The position numbers and the translations under genes were made by a program. This document shows, piece after piece, positions 7,533 to 18,121 of a stretch of DNA of 64,000 nucleotides. Location: NCBI RefSeq assembly GCF_000702665.1, contig NZ_JNJA01000014.1, forward strand, positions 37,648 to 101,647, read 5' to 3'. Positions within the stretch are counted from its first letter, which is position 1; every line of letters begins with the position of its first letter. This DNA is from Solidesulfovibrio alcoholivorans DSM 5433. GTDB lineage: Bacteria > Desulfobacterota > Desulfovibrionia > Desulfovibrionales > Desulfovibrionaceae. A model generated the notes under the pieces. That model was not told the origin of the DNA. It did not search any database and saw nothing but the letters and a program-made list of their open reading frames with translations.

Positions 7533-9491
7533 ATGCGAATCGGCGTTTTCATCTGCCACTGCGGCAGCAACATCGAAGGCACGGTGGATACCGCGGCCGT
7601 GGCCAAGGCCTCCCTGGAGTTCCCCGAGGTCGTGTACGCCACGGACACCATGTACGCCTGCTCGGAACCCGGCCAGGACGGCATCATCCAGGCCATCAAG
7701 GACAAACACCTCACCGGCGTGGTGGTGGCCTCCTGCACCCCGCGCATGCACGAGCCCACTTTCCGCCGGGCCGTGGAGCGCGCCGGGCTCAACCGCTACA
7801 TGTTCGAAATGGCCAACATCCGGGAGCACGTCTCCTGGATCGGCAAGGACCGCGAGGCCAACACCAACAAGGCCCTGGACCTCGTGCGCATCGCCGCGGA
7901 AAAACTGCGCCGCGACGCGCCGCTGGCCCCGAGCAAGTTCTCCATCAACAAGCGCGTGATGATCATCGGCGGCGGCGTGGCCGGCATCCAGGCCGCGCTC
8001 GACTGCGCCGACGGCGGGCTGGAAGTCGTGCTCGTCGAACGCGAATCCTCCATCGGCGGCAAGATGGCCAAGCTCGACAAGACCTTCCCCACGGTTGACT
8101 GCTCGAGCTGCATCCTCGGCCCCAAGATGGTGGACGTGGCCCAGCACCCCAACATCACCCTGCACGCCTACTCCGAAGTCGATTCCATCGGCGGCTACGT
8201 GGGCAACTTCCAGGTGCAGGTCAAGAAAAAGGCCACCTACGTCGACTGGACGCTGTGCACCGGCTGCGGGGCCTGCATGGAGAAATGCCCGAGCAAGAAG
8301 AACCCCGACCGGTTCAACGAGAAAATCGGGCCCACCACCTCCATCAACATCCCCTTCCCCCAGGCCATCCCGAAAAAGGCGGTCATCGACCCGACCACCT
8401 GCCGCCAGTTCGTCAAGGGCAAGTGCGGCGTGTGCGCCAAGGTCTGCCCGACCGGGGCCATCAAGTACGACATGGCCGATGAGATCGTGACCGAGGACGT
8501 GGGCGCCATCGTCGCGGCCACGGGCTACGACCTCTTCGACATCTCCAAGGTCACGGAGTACGGCGGCGGCCGCTACCCCGACGTCATCACGGGCCTGCAG
8601 TACGAGCGCCTGCTCTCGGCCTCCGGCCCCACGGGCGGGCACGTCAAGCGCCCCTCCGACGGCAAGGAGCCCAAGACCGTCGTCTTCATCCAGTGCGTGG
8701 GCTCGCGCGACAAGTCCCTCGACCGTCCCTACTGCTCGGGTTTCTGCTGCATGTACACGGCCAAGCAGGCGATCCTGACCAAGGACCACATCCCGGATTC
8801 GCAGTCCTACGTGTTCTACATGGACATCCGCTCGCCGGGCAAAATGTACGACGAGTTCACCCGCCGGGCCATGGAAGAGTACGGCGCGCGCTACATCCGC
8901 GGCCGCGTCGCCATGGTCTACCCGAAAGACGGCAAGATGATCGTGCGCGGCGCGGACACCCTGGCCGGCACGCAGGTCGAGGTCGAGGCCGATCTCGTGG
9001 TCCTGGCCGCCGGCGCGGAAGCCGCCAAGGGCGCGCCCCAGCTCGCCGAGAAGCTGCGCATCTCCTACGACAAGTACGGCTTCTTCATGGAGAGCCACCC
9101 CAAGCTCAAGCCCGTGGAGACCAACACCGCCGGCGTCTACCTGGCCGGCTCCTGCCAGGGACCCAAGGACATTCCCCAGTCCGTGGGCCAGGGCAGCGCC
9201 GCCGCGGCCAAGGTGCTCGCGCTGTTCTCCAAGGACATGCTGGAAAGCGACCCGCAGATCTCGCGCGTGGACATCAAGCGCTGCGTGGGTTGCGGCAAGT
9301 GCATCCTCACCTGCCCGTTCAAGGCCATCAAGGAAGTGGAGTTCCGGGGTCAGAAAAAGGCCGAGGTCATCGAGACGGTCTGCCAGGGTTGCGGCCTGTG
9401 CACCTCGACCTGCCCCCAGGGCGCCATCCAGCTGTCGCACTTCACGGACAACCAAATCCTCGCGGAGGTCAACGCCTTATGCCAGTCCTGA
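7533..9491 (+). CDS. hdrA: Heterodisulfide reductase-like subunit A, flavoprotein
   Basis: The 652-residue FAD and iron-sulfur subunit thought to carry out flavin-based electron bifurcation. The N-terminal HdrA domain starts MRIGVFICHCGSNI, followed by the dinucleotide-binding MIIGGGVAGIQAALDCA near residue 145, the cysteine insert TVDCSSCILGPK, then ferredoxin motifs CTGCGACMEKCP and CGVCAKVCP and a C-terminal pair CVGCGKCILTCP and CQGCGLCTSTCP. The CCMYT segment uses cysteine; no selenocysteine codon is present. It starts three bases after hdrB and overlaps flxD by 13 bases, which supports a single complex. Confidence 0.94.
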   Translation: MRIGVFICHCGSNIEGTVDTAAVAKASLEFPEVVYATDTMYACSEPGQDGIIQAIKDKHLTGVVVASCTPRMHEPTFRRAVERAGLNRYMFEMANIREHVSWIGKDREANTNKALDLVRIAAEKLRRDAPLAPSKFSINKRVMIIGGGVAGIQAALDCADGGLEVVLVERESSIGGKMAKLDKTFPTVDCSSCILGPKMVDVAQHPNITLHAYSEVDSIGGYVGNFQVQVKKKATYVDWTLCTGCGACMEKCPSKKNPDRFNEKIGPTTSINIPFPQAIPKKAVIDPTTCRQFVKGKCGVCAKVCPTGAIKYDMADEIVTEDVGAIVAATGYDLFDISKVTEYGGGRYPDVITGLQYERLLSASGPTGGHVKRPSDGKEPKTVVFIQCVGSRDKSLDRPYCSGFCCMYTAKQAILTKDHIPDSQSYVFYMDIRSPGKMYDEFTRRAMEEYGARYIRGRVAMVYPKDGKMIVRGADTLAGTQVEVEADLVVLAAGAEAAKGAPQLAEKLRISYDKYGFFMESHPKLKPVETNTAGVYLAGSCQGPKDIPQSVGQGSAAAAKVLALFSKDMLESDPQISRVDIKRCVGCGKCILTCPFKAIKEVEFRGQKKAEVIETVCQGCGLCTSTCPQGAIQLSHFTDNQILAEVNALCQS

Positions 9492-9970
9492 CCGGCAAGG
9501 AACTGCGTATCGTCGGATTTCTGTGCAACTGGTGCTCGTACGGCGGCGCGGACACGGCGGGCGTGGGGCGGTTTGGCCAACCCACGGACCTGCGCATCAT
9601 CCGCGTCCCCTGCTCCGGCCGCATCGATCCGCTTTTCATCGCCAAGACGCTGCTTAACGGCGCCGACGGCGTGCTCGTCTCCGGCTGCCATCCCCGCGAC
9701 TGCCACTATGCCGAAGGCAACTTCTACGCCCGGCGTCGCCTGGAAGTGCTCAAGCGCTTCCTGCCCATCCTCGGCATCGACCCGGGCCGTTTCGACTACA
9801 CCTGGGTTTCGGCTTCCGAAGGGCAGCGCTGGCAGAAGGTGGTGACGGTTTTCACCGAACAGATTCACGCCCTGGGCCCCGCGCCGCGCTTCGACGCCGT
9901 TTCGGCGGAGATGCTGGCCAAGGTCGCCGCCGGGGCGCTCGGCCAAGGAGGCAACCGTGTCGCGGCTTGA
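9479..9970 (+). CDS. flxD: FlxD, MvhD-like electron transfer subunit
   Basis: A 163-residue [2Fe-2S] protein of the MvhD family that docks partner oxidoreductases to HdrA. Cysteines in FLCNWCSYGGAD, RVPCSGR and SGCHPRDCHY are the conserved cluster ligands. The ATG at 9479 has GCGGAGGT upstream and overlaps hdrA. In methanogens MvhD links the hydrogenase to Hdr; here it should carry electrons from the FlxABC NADH-oxidising part to HdrA. Confidence 0.9.
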   Translation: MPVLTGKELRIVGFLCNWCSYGGADTAGVGRFGQPTDLRIIRVPCSGRIDPLFIAKTLLNGADGVLVSGCHPRDCHYAEGNFYARRRLEVLKRFLPILGIDPGRFDYTWVSASEGQRWQKVVTVFTEQIHALGPAPRFDAVSAEMLAKVAAGALGQGGNRVAA

Positions 9971-10928
9971 TGAGCTCAAAACCCGCATCAAGGAGGCCCT
10001 GCCCGGCCTTGAATGCGTCATCGGCTGGCAGAAAGGCTTCGATTCCCTCCACAACACGCCGCTTTTCATGCGCAGCGACGCGGACGTGGACAAGCTCGAA
10101 TGGGGGCCGCTCAACGTCCACAACCCCGCCGTCTACCTGCCCCCCTTCCGGGGCAAGAAGGTCGGCATCGTGGTCAAGGGCTGCGACTCCCGCTCGGTGG
10201 TGGAGCTGCTCCAGGAAAACCTCATCGACCGCGGCGACGTGGTCATCTTCGGCATGCCCTGTGAAGGCGTGATCGACCTGTCCAAGGTCAAGGCCAGGCT
10301 CGCCGCGGCCGGCGCGACCGCCGGCAAGGTCACGGCCGTGGCCGAGGACGGCAAGACCGTGTCCGTCACGGCCGACGGCCAGACCGTCGCCATGCCCCTG
10401 GCCGAGGTCCGGGCCGACAAGTGCGGCCGCTGCCAGTTCCCCAACGCGGTGCTGGCCGATACCTACGTGGGCGACCCCATCGCCCCCACCGCCCCGGCGA
10501 CCCCCATGGACGCCGACCTGGCCGCGCTTGACGCCATGAGCGTGCCCGAGCGCATGGCCTTCTGGCGCTACCACATGGAGCGCTGCATCCGCTGCTACGC
10601 CTGCCGCAACGCCTGCCCCATGTGCGTGTGCCGCGACCACTGCATCGCCCAGAGCCGCGAGCCGCACTGGCTGACCCAGGAGGACACGGCCACGGAAAAG
10701 CTGATGTTCCAGGTCGTGCACGCCCTGCACCTCGCCGGGCGCTGCACGGAATGCGGCGAATGCCAGCGGGCCTGCCCCATGGATATCCCGATCCTGGCGC
10801 TCAAAAAGCACTTGAACCGCACCATCCACGATCTGTTCGACTACCAGGCCGGCACCGATCCGCAAGCGATCCCGCCGCTGCTGCAATTCAAGGTCGAGGA
10901 AGACAACATCAAGGAGCGTAGCTGGTAA
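9957..10928 (+). CDS. flxC: FlxC, iron-sulfur subunit
   Basis: A 323-residue iron-sulfur protein related to the beta subunits of F420-reducing and sulfite-reducing complexes. An N-terminal domain with the VKGCDSRSVVELLQEN segment and CGRCQFPN is followed by two ferredoxin motifs, CIRCYACRNACPMCVC and CTECGECQRACP. The start is a GTG at 9957 behind GGAGG and overlaps flxD by 14 bases. It should relay electrons between FlxAB and FlxD. Assignment rests on its place in the conserved gene order and on the motifs. Confidence 0.88.
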   Translation: MSRLDELKTRIKEALPGLECVIGWQKGFDSLHNTPLFMRSDADVDKLEWGPLNVHNPAVYLPPFRGKKVGIVVKGCDSRSVVELLQENLIDRGDVVIFGMPCEGVIDLSKVKARLAAAGATAGKVTAVAEDGKTVSVTADGQTVAMPLAEVRADKCGRCQFPNAVLADTYVGDPIAPTAPATPMDADLAALDAMSVPERMAFWRYHMERCIRCYACRNACPMCVCRDHCIAQSREPHWLTQEDTATEKLMFQVVHALHLAGRCTECGECQRACPMDIPILALKKHLNRTIHDLFDYQAGTDPQAIPPLLQFKVEEDNIKERSW

Positions 10929-11983
10929 TGGCCGCTGTCAAATATATCGCGAGCGACAAGCTCCCCGATTGGCTCAAGTCCCTGGCCGAGAAAAGCCGGG
11001 TGCTCGTCCCTGTCGCGGAAGGCGGCGGCGTGGTGTTCCGGCGCTATGCGCCGGGCTGCCAGCCCGTCTTCGGCTCGGATGCGACGGCGCCGCCCAAGTC
11101 GGCCATCTTCCCGGCCTGCCAGGAACTGTTCCGCTACGAGCAGGGCAAGGACGCGGAAGACCCGGGCAAACCCACCCTCGAACTGATTCCGAACACCGCG
11201 GCCGAACCGACCGTGGTCTTCGGCGCAAAACCCTGCGGCGCACGCGGATTCCTGATCTTCGACCGCGTCTACATGGGCAAGAAGTACCCCGATCCCTATT
11301 ACATTGCCGCGCGCGAAGCCACGGTCTTCGTGACCATGGCCTGCTCGACCGCGAACGTCGAAAACACCTGTTTCTGCAACTGGGTCGGCTCCGGCCCGGC
11401 GGACGGGGCGGGTTCGGACGTGCTGCTGACCCCGGTCGCCGGCGGCTACGCCGTGGAGGCGGTCAGCGACAAGGGCGCGGCGCTGCTCGAGAGCCCGGTC
11501 CTTGCCGACGGCGCGGCCAAGGCCGAGGAAGCCGCGGCGGTCAAGGCCGCGGCCCAGGAAGCCCTGGGCGAGGCTCCGGACATCAGCACCTCCAAGGAAG
11601 CGCTGCTCGCCGCCTTCGACGATATGGACTTCTGGCGCGACCAGTCGGACAAATGCGTGAGCTGCGGGGCCTGCACCTACCTGTGCCCGACCTGCTACTG
11701 CTTCACCATCACCGACGAGGCGGCCGGCATGTCGGGACGGCGCATGCGTTCCTGGGATGCCTGCATGCACTTCCAGTTCACGCTGGAAGCCTCGGGCCAC
11801 AACCCCCGGCCGACCAAGGCCCACCGCTTGAAAAACCGCGTCGGGCACAAGTTCAGCTACTATCCGACCCTGCATGACGGGCTCATCGCCTGCTGCGGCT
11901 GCGGCCGGTGCATCAAGAGTTGCCCGGTCTCGGTGGACATCCGCGAGATCGTGCAAAACGCCGTGGCCAGGGCCAAGGGCTAG
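10928..11983 (+). CDS. flxB: FlxB, AsrA-like iron-sulfur subunit
   Basis: A 351-residue protein resembling the A subunit of anaerobic sulfite reductase and hydrogenase beta chains. C-terminal ferredoxin motifs are CVSCGACTYLCPTCYCF near residue 240 and CCGCGRCIKSCP near 325; the N-terminal two thirds contain scattered cysteines (KPCGARG, VTMACSTANVENTCFC). Start and previous stop overlap as TAATG. With FlxA it forms the NADH-linked electron input module of the Hdr-Flx complex. Confidence 0.88.
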   Translation: MAAVKYIASDKLPDWLKSLAEKSRVLVPVAEGGGVVFRRYAPGCQPVFGSDATAPPKSAIFPACQELFRYEQGKDAEDPGKPTLELIPNTAAEPTVVFGAKPCGARGFLIFDRVYMGKKYPDPYYIAAREATVFVTMACSTANVENTCFCNWVGSGPADGAGSDVLLTPVAGGYAVEAVSDKGAALLESPVLADGAAKAEEAAAVKAAAQEALGEAPDISTSKEALLAAFDDMDFWRDQSDKCVSCGACTYLCPTCYCFTITDEAAGMSGRRMRSWDACMHFQFTLEASGHNPRPTKAHRLKNRVGHKFSYYPTLHDGLIACCGCGRCIKSCPVSVDIREIVQNAVARAKG

Positions 11984-11994
11984 GGGGCACAACC

Positions 11995-12831
11995 ATGACC
12001 GATCCGTTCAATCCGTATCTTCCGGAAGTGGCCACCATTCTGGAGACCGTCCAGGAGACCCACAACATCAAGACCTTCCGGGTGCGTTTCGACGACGAGG
12101 CCAAGATGGCCGCGTTTACGTTCGAGCCCGGCCAGGTGGGCCAGCTGTCCGCCCCGGGCATCGGCGAATCCACCTTCGTCATCAATTCGCCCCCCACGCG
12201 CATGGACTACCTCCAGTTCTCGGTCATGCGCGCCGGCGAGGTGACCGCGCGCCTGCACGGCCTGGACGCCGGCGACAAGGTCGGCGTGCGCGCCCCGCTC
12301 GGCAAGCCGTTCCCCTACAACGACATGAAGGGCAAGGACATCGTGTTCGTTGGCGGCGGCATCGGCATGGCCCCGCTGCGCACGCTGTTCCTCTACATGC
12401 TCGACAACCGCGCCGACTACGGCGACATCACGCTCCTTTATGGCGCGCGCTCGCCGGCGGACATGGCCTTCTCGGCCGAGCTGCCCGAGTGGACCTCGCG
12501 CAAGGACGTGAAGACCACGCTGACCATCGACCGCGAGGCCGACGGCTGGGAGCACAAGGTGGGGCTCATTCCCAACGTGCTGCTCGAGCTTGCGCCGTCG
12601 CCGAAAAACTGCGTGGCCATCACCTGCGGCCCGCCGATCATGATCAAGTTCACCCTGGAAGCGCTCAAAAAGCTCGAATTCCAGGACGAGCAGATCTTCA
12701 CGACGCTGGAAAAACGCATGAAATGCGGCATCGGCATCTGCGGCCGCTGCAACATCGGCTCAAGCTACGTCTGCGTGGACGGGCCGGTGTATTCGTACGC
12801 CCAGCTCAAGGCCCTGCCCAACGAACTGTAA
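11995..12831 (+). CDS. flxA: FlxA, NAD/FAD-binding oxidoreductase subunit
   Basis: A 278-residue ferredoxin-NADP reductase superfamily protein and the NADH-reactive subunit. FAD-domain features (RVRF, VINSPPTRMDYLQFSVM) precede the nucleotide-binding GGGIGMAPLRTLFLYM near residue 118, and the C-terminus carries the [2Fe-2S] motif CGIGICGRCNIGSSYVC typical of AsrB/PyrK-like proteins. It starts 11 bases after flxB and closes the operon; a GC-rich hairpin repeat follows. By analogy with D. vulgaris it should oxidise NADH, which would link alcohol oxidation to Hdr. Confidence 0.9.
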   Translation: MTDPFNPYLPEVATILETVQETHNIKTFRVRFDDEAKMAAFTFEPGQVGQLSAPGIGESTFVINSPPTRMDYLQFSVMRAGEVTARLHGLDAGDKVGVRAPLGKPFPYNDMKGKDIVFVGGGIGMAPLRTLFLYMLDNRADYGDITLLYGARSPADMAFSAELPEWTSRKDVKTTLTIDREADGWEHKVGLIPNVLLELAPSPKNCVAITCGPPIMIKFTLEALKKLEFQDEQIFTTLEKRMKCGIGICGRCNIGSSYVCVDGPVYSYAQLKALPNEL

Positions 12832-12894
12832 ACGGCACGGCTCGACGCAGCGTACGCGACGGAAAGACATGGGGGGGCCATAAGCCGCCCCTCG

Positions 12895-12938
12895 CCCGGG
12901 GGGTCCGGGGGGGATGATCCCCCCCGGCCGCCGGAGGC
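12895..12938 (-). repeat. Dispersed hairpin element, copy 1
   Basis: Reads on the minus strand as GCCTCCGGCGGCC followed by a C7/G7 hairpin and GGACCCCC. It lies between flxA and the ferritin-like gene and may double as a terminator. Confidence 0.75.
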
Positions 12939-12958
12939 CTCTTATAAAGGAGACGCAC

Positions 12959-13450
12959 ATGGCACGCTTTTTCAGCGCCAGCGATATCGTGGGCACCGCC
13001 ATCGAAATCGAACGGCGGGGCCGCAACGTCTACAGCAAGGCGGCCGCGGCCGCGACCAATCCGGACGTCAAAAGCTTCCTCCAGTTCTTCGCCGGCGAGG
13101 AAGCCCGCCACCAGTCCATCTTCGAGGCCATGGCCGGACGCATCGCCAAGATCGAGATCCCGGCCGGCAGCGACGAAGAGGAGTACATGGACTATGTCCA
13201 GGCCCTGCTCGACTCCCACGCGCTTTTCTGCGGCGGGGCTCCCGAAAAAGACCTGGCCGACGCGGCCGACGCCGTGGCGGCCATCGAGCTGGCCAGCCGT
13301 TTCGAGAAGGACACCATCCTCTACTTCCGCGAGATGATGGACCTCCTGCCGGCGGCGGAGTCCAGCATCGTCAAACAGTGTCTCGACGAGGAACGCGGCC
13401 ACCTGCGGCAGCTTCGCGGCATGCTGGCCACGTTGCAGAAGAAGGCGTAA
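12959..13450 (+). CDS. Ferritin-like diiron (rubrerythrin-type) protein
   Basis: A 163-residue four-helix-bundle protein of the rubrerythrin/ferritin superfamily. Carboxylate-histidine diiron motifs are visible in each helix pair: EIERRGRNVY and GEEARHQ in the first half, FEKDTILYFREM and DEERGHLRQL in the second. The C-terminal rubredoxin domain of true rubrerythrins is missing, so the electron donor must be a separate protein. The start at 12959 follows AAAGGAGA. Likely roles are peroxide detoxification or iron handling; sequence alone does not decide. Confidence 0.85.
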   Translation: MARFFSASDIVGTAIEIERRGRNVYSKAAAAATNPDVKSFLQFFAGEEARHQSIFEAMAGRIAKIEIPAGSDEEEYMDYVQALLDSHALFCGGAPEKDLADAADAVAAIELASRFEKDTILYFREMMDLLPAAESSIVKQCLDEERGHLRQLRGMLATLQKKA

Positions 13451-13558
13451 CGCGCGAACGCGGCGGGCCGTACCCTTTTGCGTCGGCCCGCCTTTTTCCA
13501 CCGCCGTCCGCGCCGGGCGCGCCCCGGGGCCTGCGGCACGAGGCAGGGGGGAGCTACC

Positions 13559-14407
13559 ATGTACCACGACGAAATCGCTTTCGACGCCATGCCCCTGGCC
13601 AACCCGTTCGACGCCGAGGCGCGTCCCGGTCCGGCCGAAGCCCTGGAAGAGGGTTTCGCCGACCGTTTGGCCGGCCTCGTCCTGGCCTCGGACCTCTTTT
13701 CCGCACGCAATCCCGGTCCCCGGACCCGGCTCGAAGAAGCGCCCGTTGCCTCTTGCTGGGACGGCGCGACCATCCGTTTCTGCGGCGAGCGTCTGGACCA
13801 GGACGACCTGGATGCGTTCCTCGGCTGCGTGCTGCTCGCCTTTCGCGAATCCGGCCGTTCGGGCGCGGCGCGTTTCCGCCTGCGCGACCTCACGCGCCTG
13901 ATCCGCCCCAAGGGACGGCGCTTCGACGCCAGAAGGCTCGAACGGTCGCTGTGGCGGCTGGCCAGCGCCCGCATCGAAATCGAGGAGGAGGCCGGATGCG
14001 TGCGCATGCAGGCACGGCTGCTGCACACCCTGCTGTGCGACCGCGCCGCCGGCATCTGCGCCCTGGACGTGAGCCCGCGCCTCATGCAGGGGCTGCGCAG
14101 CGCCCAGGCCGTGGAACGCCTGCTCGCCGCGCGCGCGCCGCTTGGCTCCGCCGCTTTCCCCCGCTGGCTCGCGGCCCTGCTCCTTAACGGCCCGGCCACC
14201 CAGCGCCTGGACATGACCGCCCTGCGCCGCCTGTCCGGACTGACGCGCCAGCCCATGCCGGCCTTCCGTGTGCGGGCCATCGCCGCCTTGCAGGATTTCC
14301 TGGACCTGGGTTATCTTGCCGCCATCGAGCCCGCCGGACCGGACAGACTCGTGGCCAAGCGCCCCGTGGCCCGGGGCGAGGAGCCGGCCTGCCTGCTTCT
14401 GTCCTGA
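13559..14407 (+). CDS. TrfA-like replication-initiator family protein
   Basis: A 282-residue protein whose central part resembles the plasmid initiator TrfA: LFSARNPGPRTRLEE followed by a segment with ERLDQDDLDAFL and winged-helix-like stretches such as DLTRLIRPKG and LRRLSGLTRQP. No signal peptide or membrane segment is present. A GGGGGAG ribosome site supports the ATG at 13559. No origin, iterons, partition or mobilisation genes lie nearby, and the gene directly precedes a two-component pair, so a chromosomal DNA-binding role is as likely as a plasmid remnant. Assignment is by remembered motif pattern only. Confidence 0.55.
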   Translation: MYHDEIAFDAMPLANPFDAEARPGPAEALEEGFADRLAGLVLASDLFSARNPGPRTRLEEAPVASCWDGATIRFCGERLDQDDLDAFLGCVLLAFRESGRSGAARFRLRDLTRLIRPKGRRFDARRLERSLWRLASARIEIEEEAGCVRMQARLLHTLLCDRAAGICALDVSPRLMQGLRSAQAVERLLAARAPLGSAAFPRWLAALLLNGPATQRLDMTALRRLSGLTRQPMPAFRVRAIAALQDFLDLGYLAAIEPAGPDRLVAKRPVARGEEPACLLLS

Positions 14408-14421
14408 TCCCACGTGCGCCT

Positions 14422-15850
14422 ATGGACGGCATCATGTCTTCCCAGGAGAACAAGGAGCATCCCGGACAAGGCGCGTCGCCGCAGCCGTTGCAGGTCGCAA
14501 GCTTCGTGGCGGCGTTTCCGCGCACGCTGCCGTTGCGCCGTCTGCCCCTGGACGTGGCCCGCGACGGCCGCGAATCCTTCCGGATGCCCTCCCGGCTGCG
14601 GGCCTGCCCCTTCCCCCGGGTCCCGGTCTATCTCCCGCCCGAAGCGTCGTCGCACCCGACCACGCTCGAGGACCTCATCGGCATCGAACACAGCAAGCTC
14701 GGGTTCTACCAGGAACTGCGCCAGAAGGTGCAGGAGCTGCGCGAGGCCCACGAGGAATCGGAACTGCGCCGCCAGGAGATCGCGGCGATCCTCGACGGCA
14801 TCACCGACATCATGATGGTGCTCACCAAGGACCTGCGCATCATCTCGGTCAACCACGTCTTCCACGAACTCTTCAGCGTGCCGCGCCCCGAAGGCCAGCA
14901 CTGCTACAAGCTCTTCCGCGACGCCGACCGGCCCTGCCCCGAGTGTCCGGCGCACCGCTCGTTCAAGTCCAATGCCGTGTGCCGCTGCGTGGGCAACTTC
15001 AAGATCGGGGGTGTGACGCGCCAGTTCGAAATGGTGGCCTCGCCCATCCACAACCCCGACAGTCCCGAGTCGCGCATCCTCATCTTCAAGCGCGACGTGA
15101 CCCTGGAGCAGGAATACCAGGCCAAGTACTACCAGGCCGAAAAGATGGCCACCATCGGCATGCTCGCCGCGGGCGTGGCCCACGAGATCAACAATCCCCT
15201 GACCGCGGTCTACGGCCTGGCCGAGGGCATCCGCCGCCGCCTGCCGGTCATCCGCGCCGCCGTGGAGGACGACCTCTACGCCGACGTCTCGGAATACACC
15301 GAGACCATCCTCATGGAATGCCGGCGCTGCCGCGACATCGTGCGCTCCATGCTCTCGTTCTCCCGGCCGCACACCCTGGCCTTCTCGCCGGTGTGCTTAA
15401 ACGAAGTGGTCACCGACACGCTCAACATCCTGCGCAGCCGGCTGGACGAACGCGCGAAAAACGGTCTGACGCTTACGGTCAACCTCTACGAGGGGCTGCC
15501 CACGGTCCCCGGCGACGAGGCCCAGCTCAAGCAGGTGCTGCTCAACATCCTGGCCAACTCCATGGACGCCATCAAGGGCGAGGGCGAGATCACCATCACC
15601 ACCCACCCGGAAAACGACAACACCGTCAACCTGTCCGTGGAGGACACCGGCTGCGGCATTCCGCCGGAGAACATGGACAAGCTCTTCAATCCTTTTTTCA
15701 CCACCAAGCCCGTGGGGCAGGGCATCGGCATCAACCTCGCCGCATGCTACAGCATCGTGCGCGAACACCACGGCGTCATCGAGGTGGCCAGCGAGGTGGG
15801 CCTCGGCACGCACTTCACCGTGAAACTTCCCCTGGACAGCGGCAACACCC

Positions 15851-15858
<8 letters not shown>
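14422..15858 (+). CDS. PAS-domain sensor histidine kinase, NtrB-like (copy 1)
   Basis: Cytoplasmic sensor kinase, 478 residues, no membrane segments. A PAS domain begins near residue 125 (ILDGITDIMMVLTKDLR) and contains the cysteine pattern C-x10-C-x2-C in CYKLFRDADRPCPEC, which suggests a redox or metal sensor. It is followed by the phosphoacceptor box GVAHEINNPLTAV and the ATPase motifs NILANSMDAI, DTGCGIP and FFTTKPVGQGIGI. Two ATGs (14422, 14434) are possible and neither has a clear ribosome site. It overlaps the regulator gene by eight bases and is a close paralogue of the kinase at 40690. Confidence 0.9.
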
Positions 15859-17182
<1,324 letters not shown>

Positions 17183-17587
17183 TCCGCGGCCGGTCGGGCG
17201 ACGCCCCTCGCCCGGCTTCGCGCCGCCGGCGGCCGCCGGCCGGGAGCCCGACCCTGCCTGCCCGGCCGGCATGGCCGCATGCCATGCCGCTTTCCGCCAC
17301 GACGACATCTCCGCCCGCGTTTCCCGTTCTCCTGGAGGAGGGCGGGCGTGGCTCCCGTCTTTTCCCCACCGGCCACGCGGCCGCGCGCCTTTGCCTCCCG
17401 CACGACCCGGGGATCGCCCCGGCAAGGCGACACCCGATGTCGGGCTCGTCTGCTCTCTTCTTTCCCCGCCGGACGAGCAGCACCGCCGTCAAGTTGTATT
17501 TAGTATAACATAGGATATGCAGTGCTTTTGCATATGTTTGCATTAGCATTGCGATTGCCGCCATCTGCTCTCCGTAGGCCGTGACGC
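17183..17587. other. Non-coding stretch with an inverted repeat at 17515-17535
   Basis: No gene is visible after the regulator stop. The first 280 bases are GC-rich and featureless. An AT-rich patch from about 17490 holds a perfect inverted repeat, ATATGCA (17515-17521) and TGCATAT (17529-17535), of unknown role. Confidence 0.5.
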
Positions 17588-17623
17588 TTTTTGACCCATT
17601 TTTGGAGCCCAAGTGGATCAAAA
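17588..17623 (+). promoter_or_regulatory. Upstream activator dyad for the aldehyde oxidoreductase locus
   Basis: TTTTTGACCCA (17588-17598) and TGGATCAAAA (17614-17623) form an inverted repeat with one mismatch and a 15-base spacer, the same architecture as the adh element. Its ACCCA starts 190 bp before the -24 box at 17784, also as at adh. Confidence 0.65.
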
Positions 17624-17783
17624 TTTCTTTCCATAATATTTTCACATTATTCTAGCGTGTTGCCTTTGAAACCATCCCGTTTGGCGTCTCCGGCGCACTG
17701 TCAGCGTGTCACACTGGCTGCAATCCTTGCGTGATACTGTGTCGTCAACGCCCGGGAGGCTCCGTTTTCCTGGCGTCTTTGCT

Positions 17784-17799
17784 TGGCCTGCTTCTTGCT
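17784..17799 (+). promoter_or_regulatory. Sigma-54 promoter of the aldehyde oxidoreductase locus
   Basis: TGGCCTGCTTCTTGCT fits the -24/-12 consensus, with GG and GC ten bases apart and TTGCT at -12. It lies 320 bp before the MoeA-like gene, leaving a long leader with several hairpins. Confidence 0.75.
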
Positions 17800-18011
17800 G
17801 CGTTATTGTACCATATGTCGGTCGCAGCGTTTGGAACCAGCAGTGATGCCAATTCGCGGGCACCAGTACCGCAGCTGCCAGAGGCGGTGGGGTTTGGGGA
17901 ACGTAAAAATACTATGTTTATCCTAACACATCAAAGCGCCGCATGCCTCCCTTCCGCACAGCAAACACTGGGTTCCTTGGCCATGCACGCCTCCAGAAAC
18001 GCCATTCCATG

Positions 18012-18107
18012 GTCACGCAAACACAAAAAGCGTGACTCTAGAAATACCGGACCCGTCCGGGCCGCCGCGCGCCACGCGGTCGCGCCGGCCCTGTGCGGGA
18101 TGCACAG
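18012..18107 (+). promoter_or_regulatory. Structured 5' leader of the MoeA-like gene
   Basis: Three perfect short hairpins follow each other: GTCACGC/GCGTGAC (18012-18036), CCGGAC/GTCCGG (18047-18060) and CTGTGC/GCACAG (18091-18107). The last one abuts the ribosome site AAGGAG. A cofactor-responsive RNA or a translational control element is possible; I do not recognise a known riboswitch. Confidence 0.45.
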
Positions 18108-18121
18108 TTAAGGAGTAGCCC

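Noticed and set aside
6480..9455. A minus-strand open frame of about 990 codons opposite hdrC-hdrA
   Set aside because: Same cause: it lies opposite motif-rich hdr genes and has no recognisable domains.
17501..17521. TTGTAT and TATGCA as a sigma-70 promoter for the aldehyde oxidoreductase locus
   Set aside because: Both boxes are weak and the distance to the first gene is about 600 bases; the sigma-54 site at 17784 explains transcription better.
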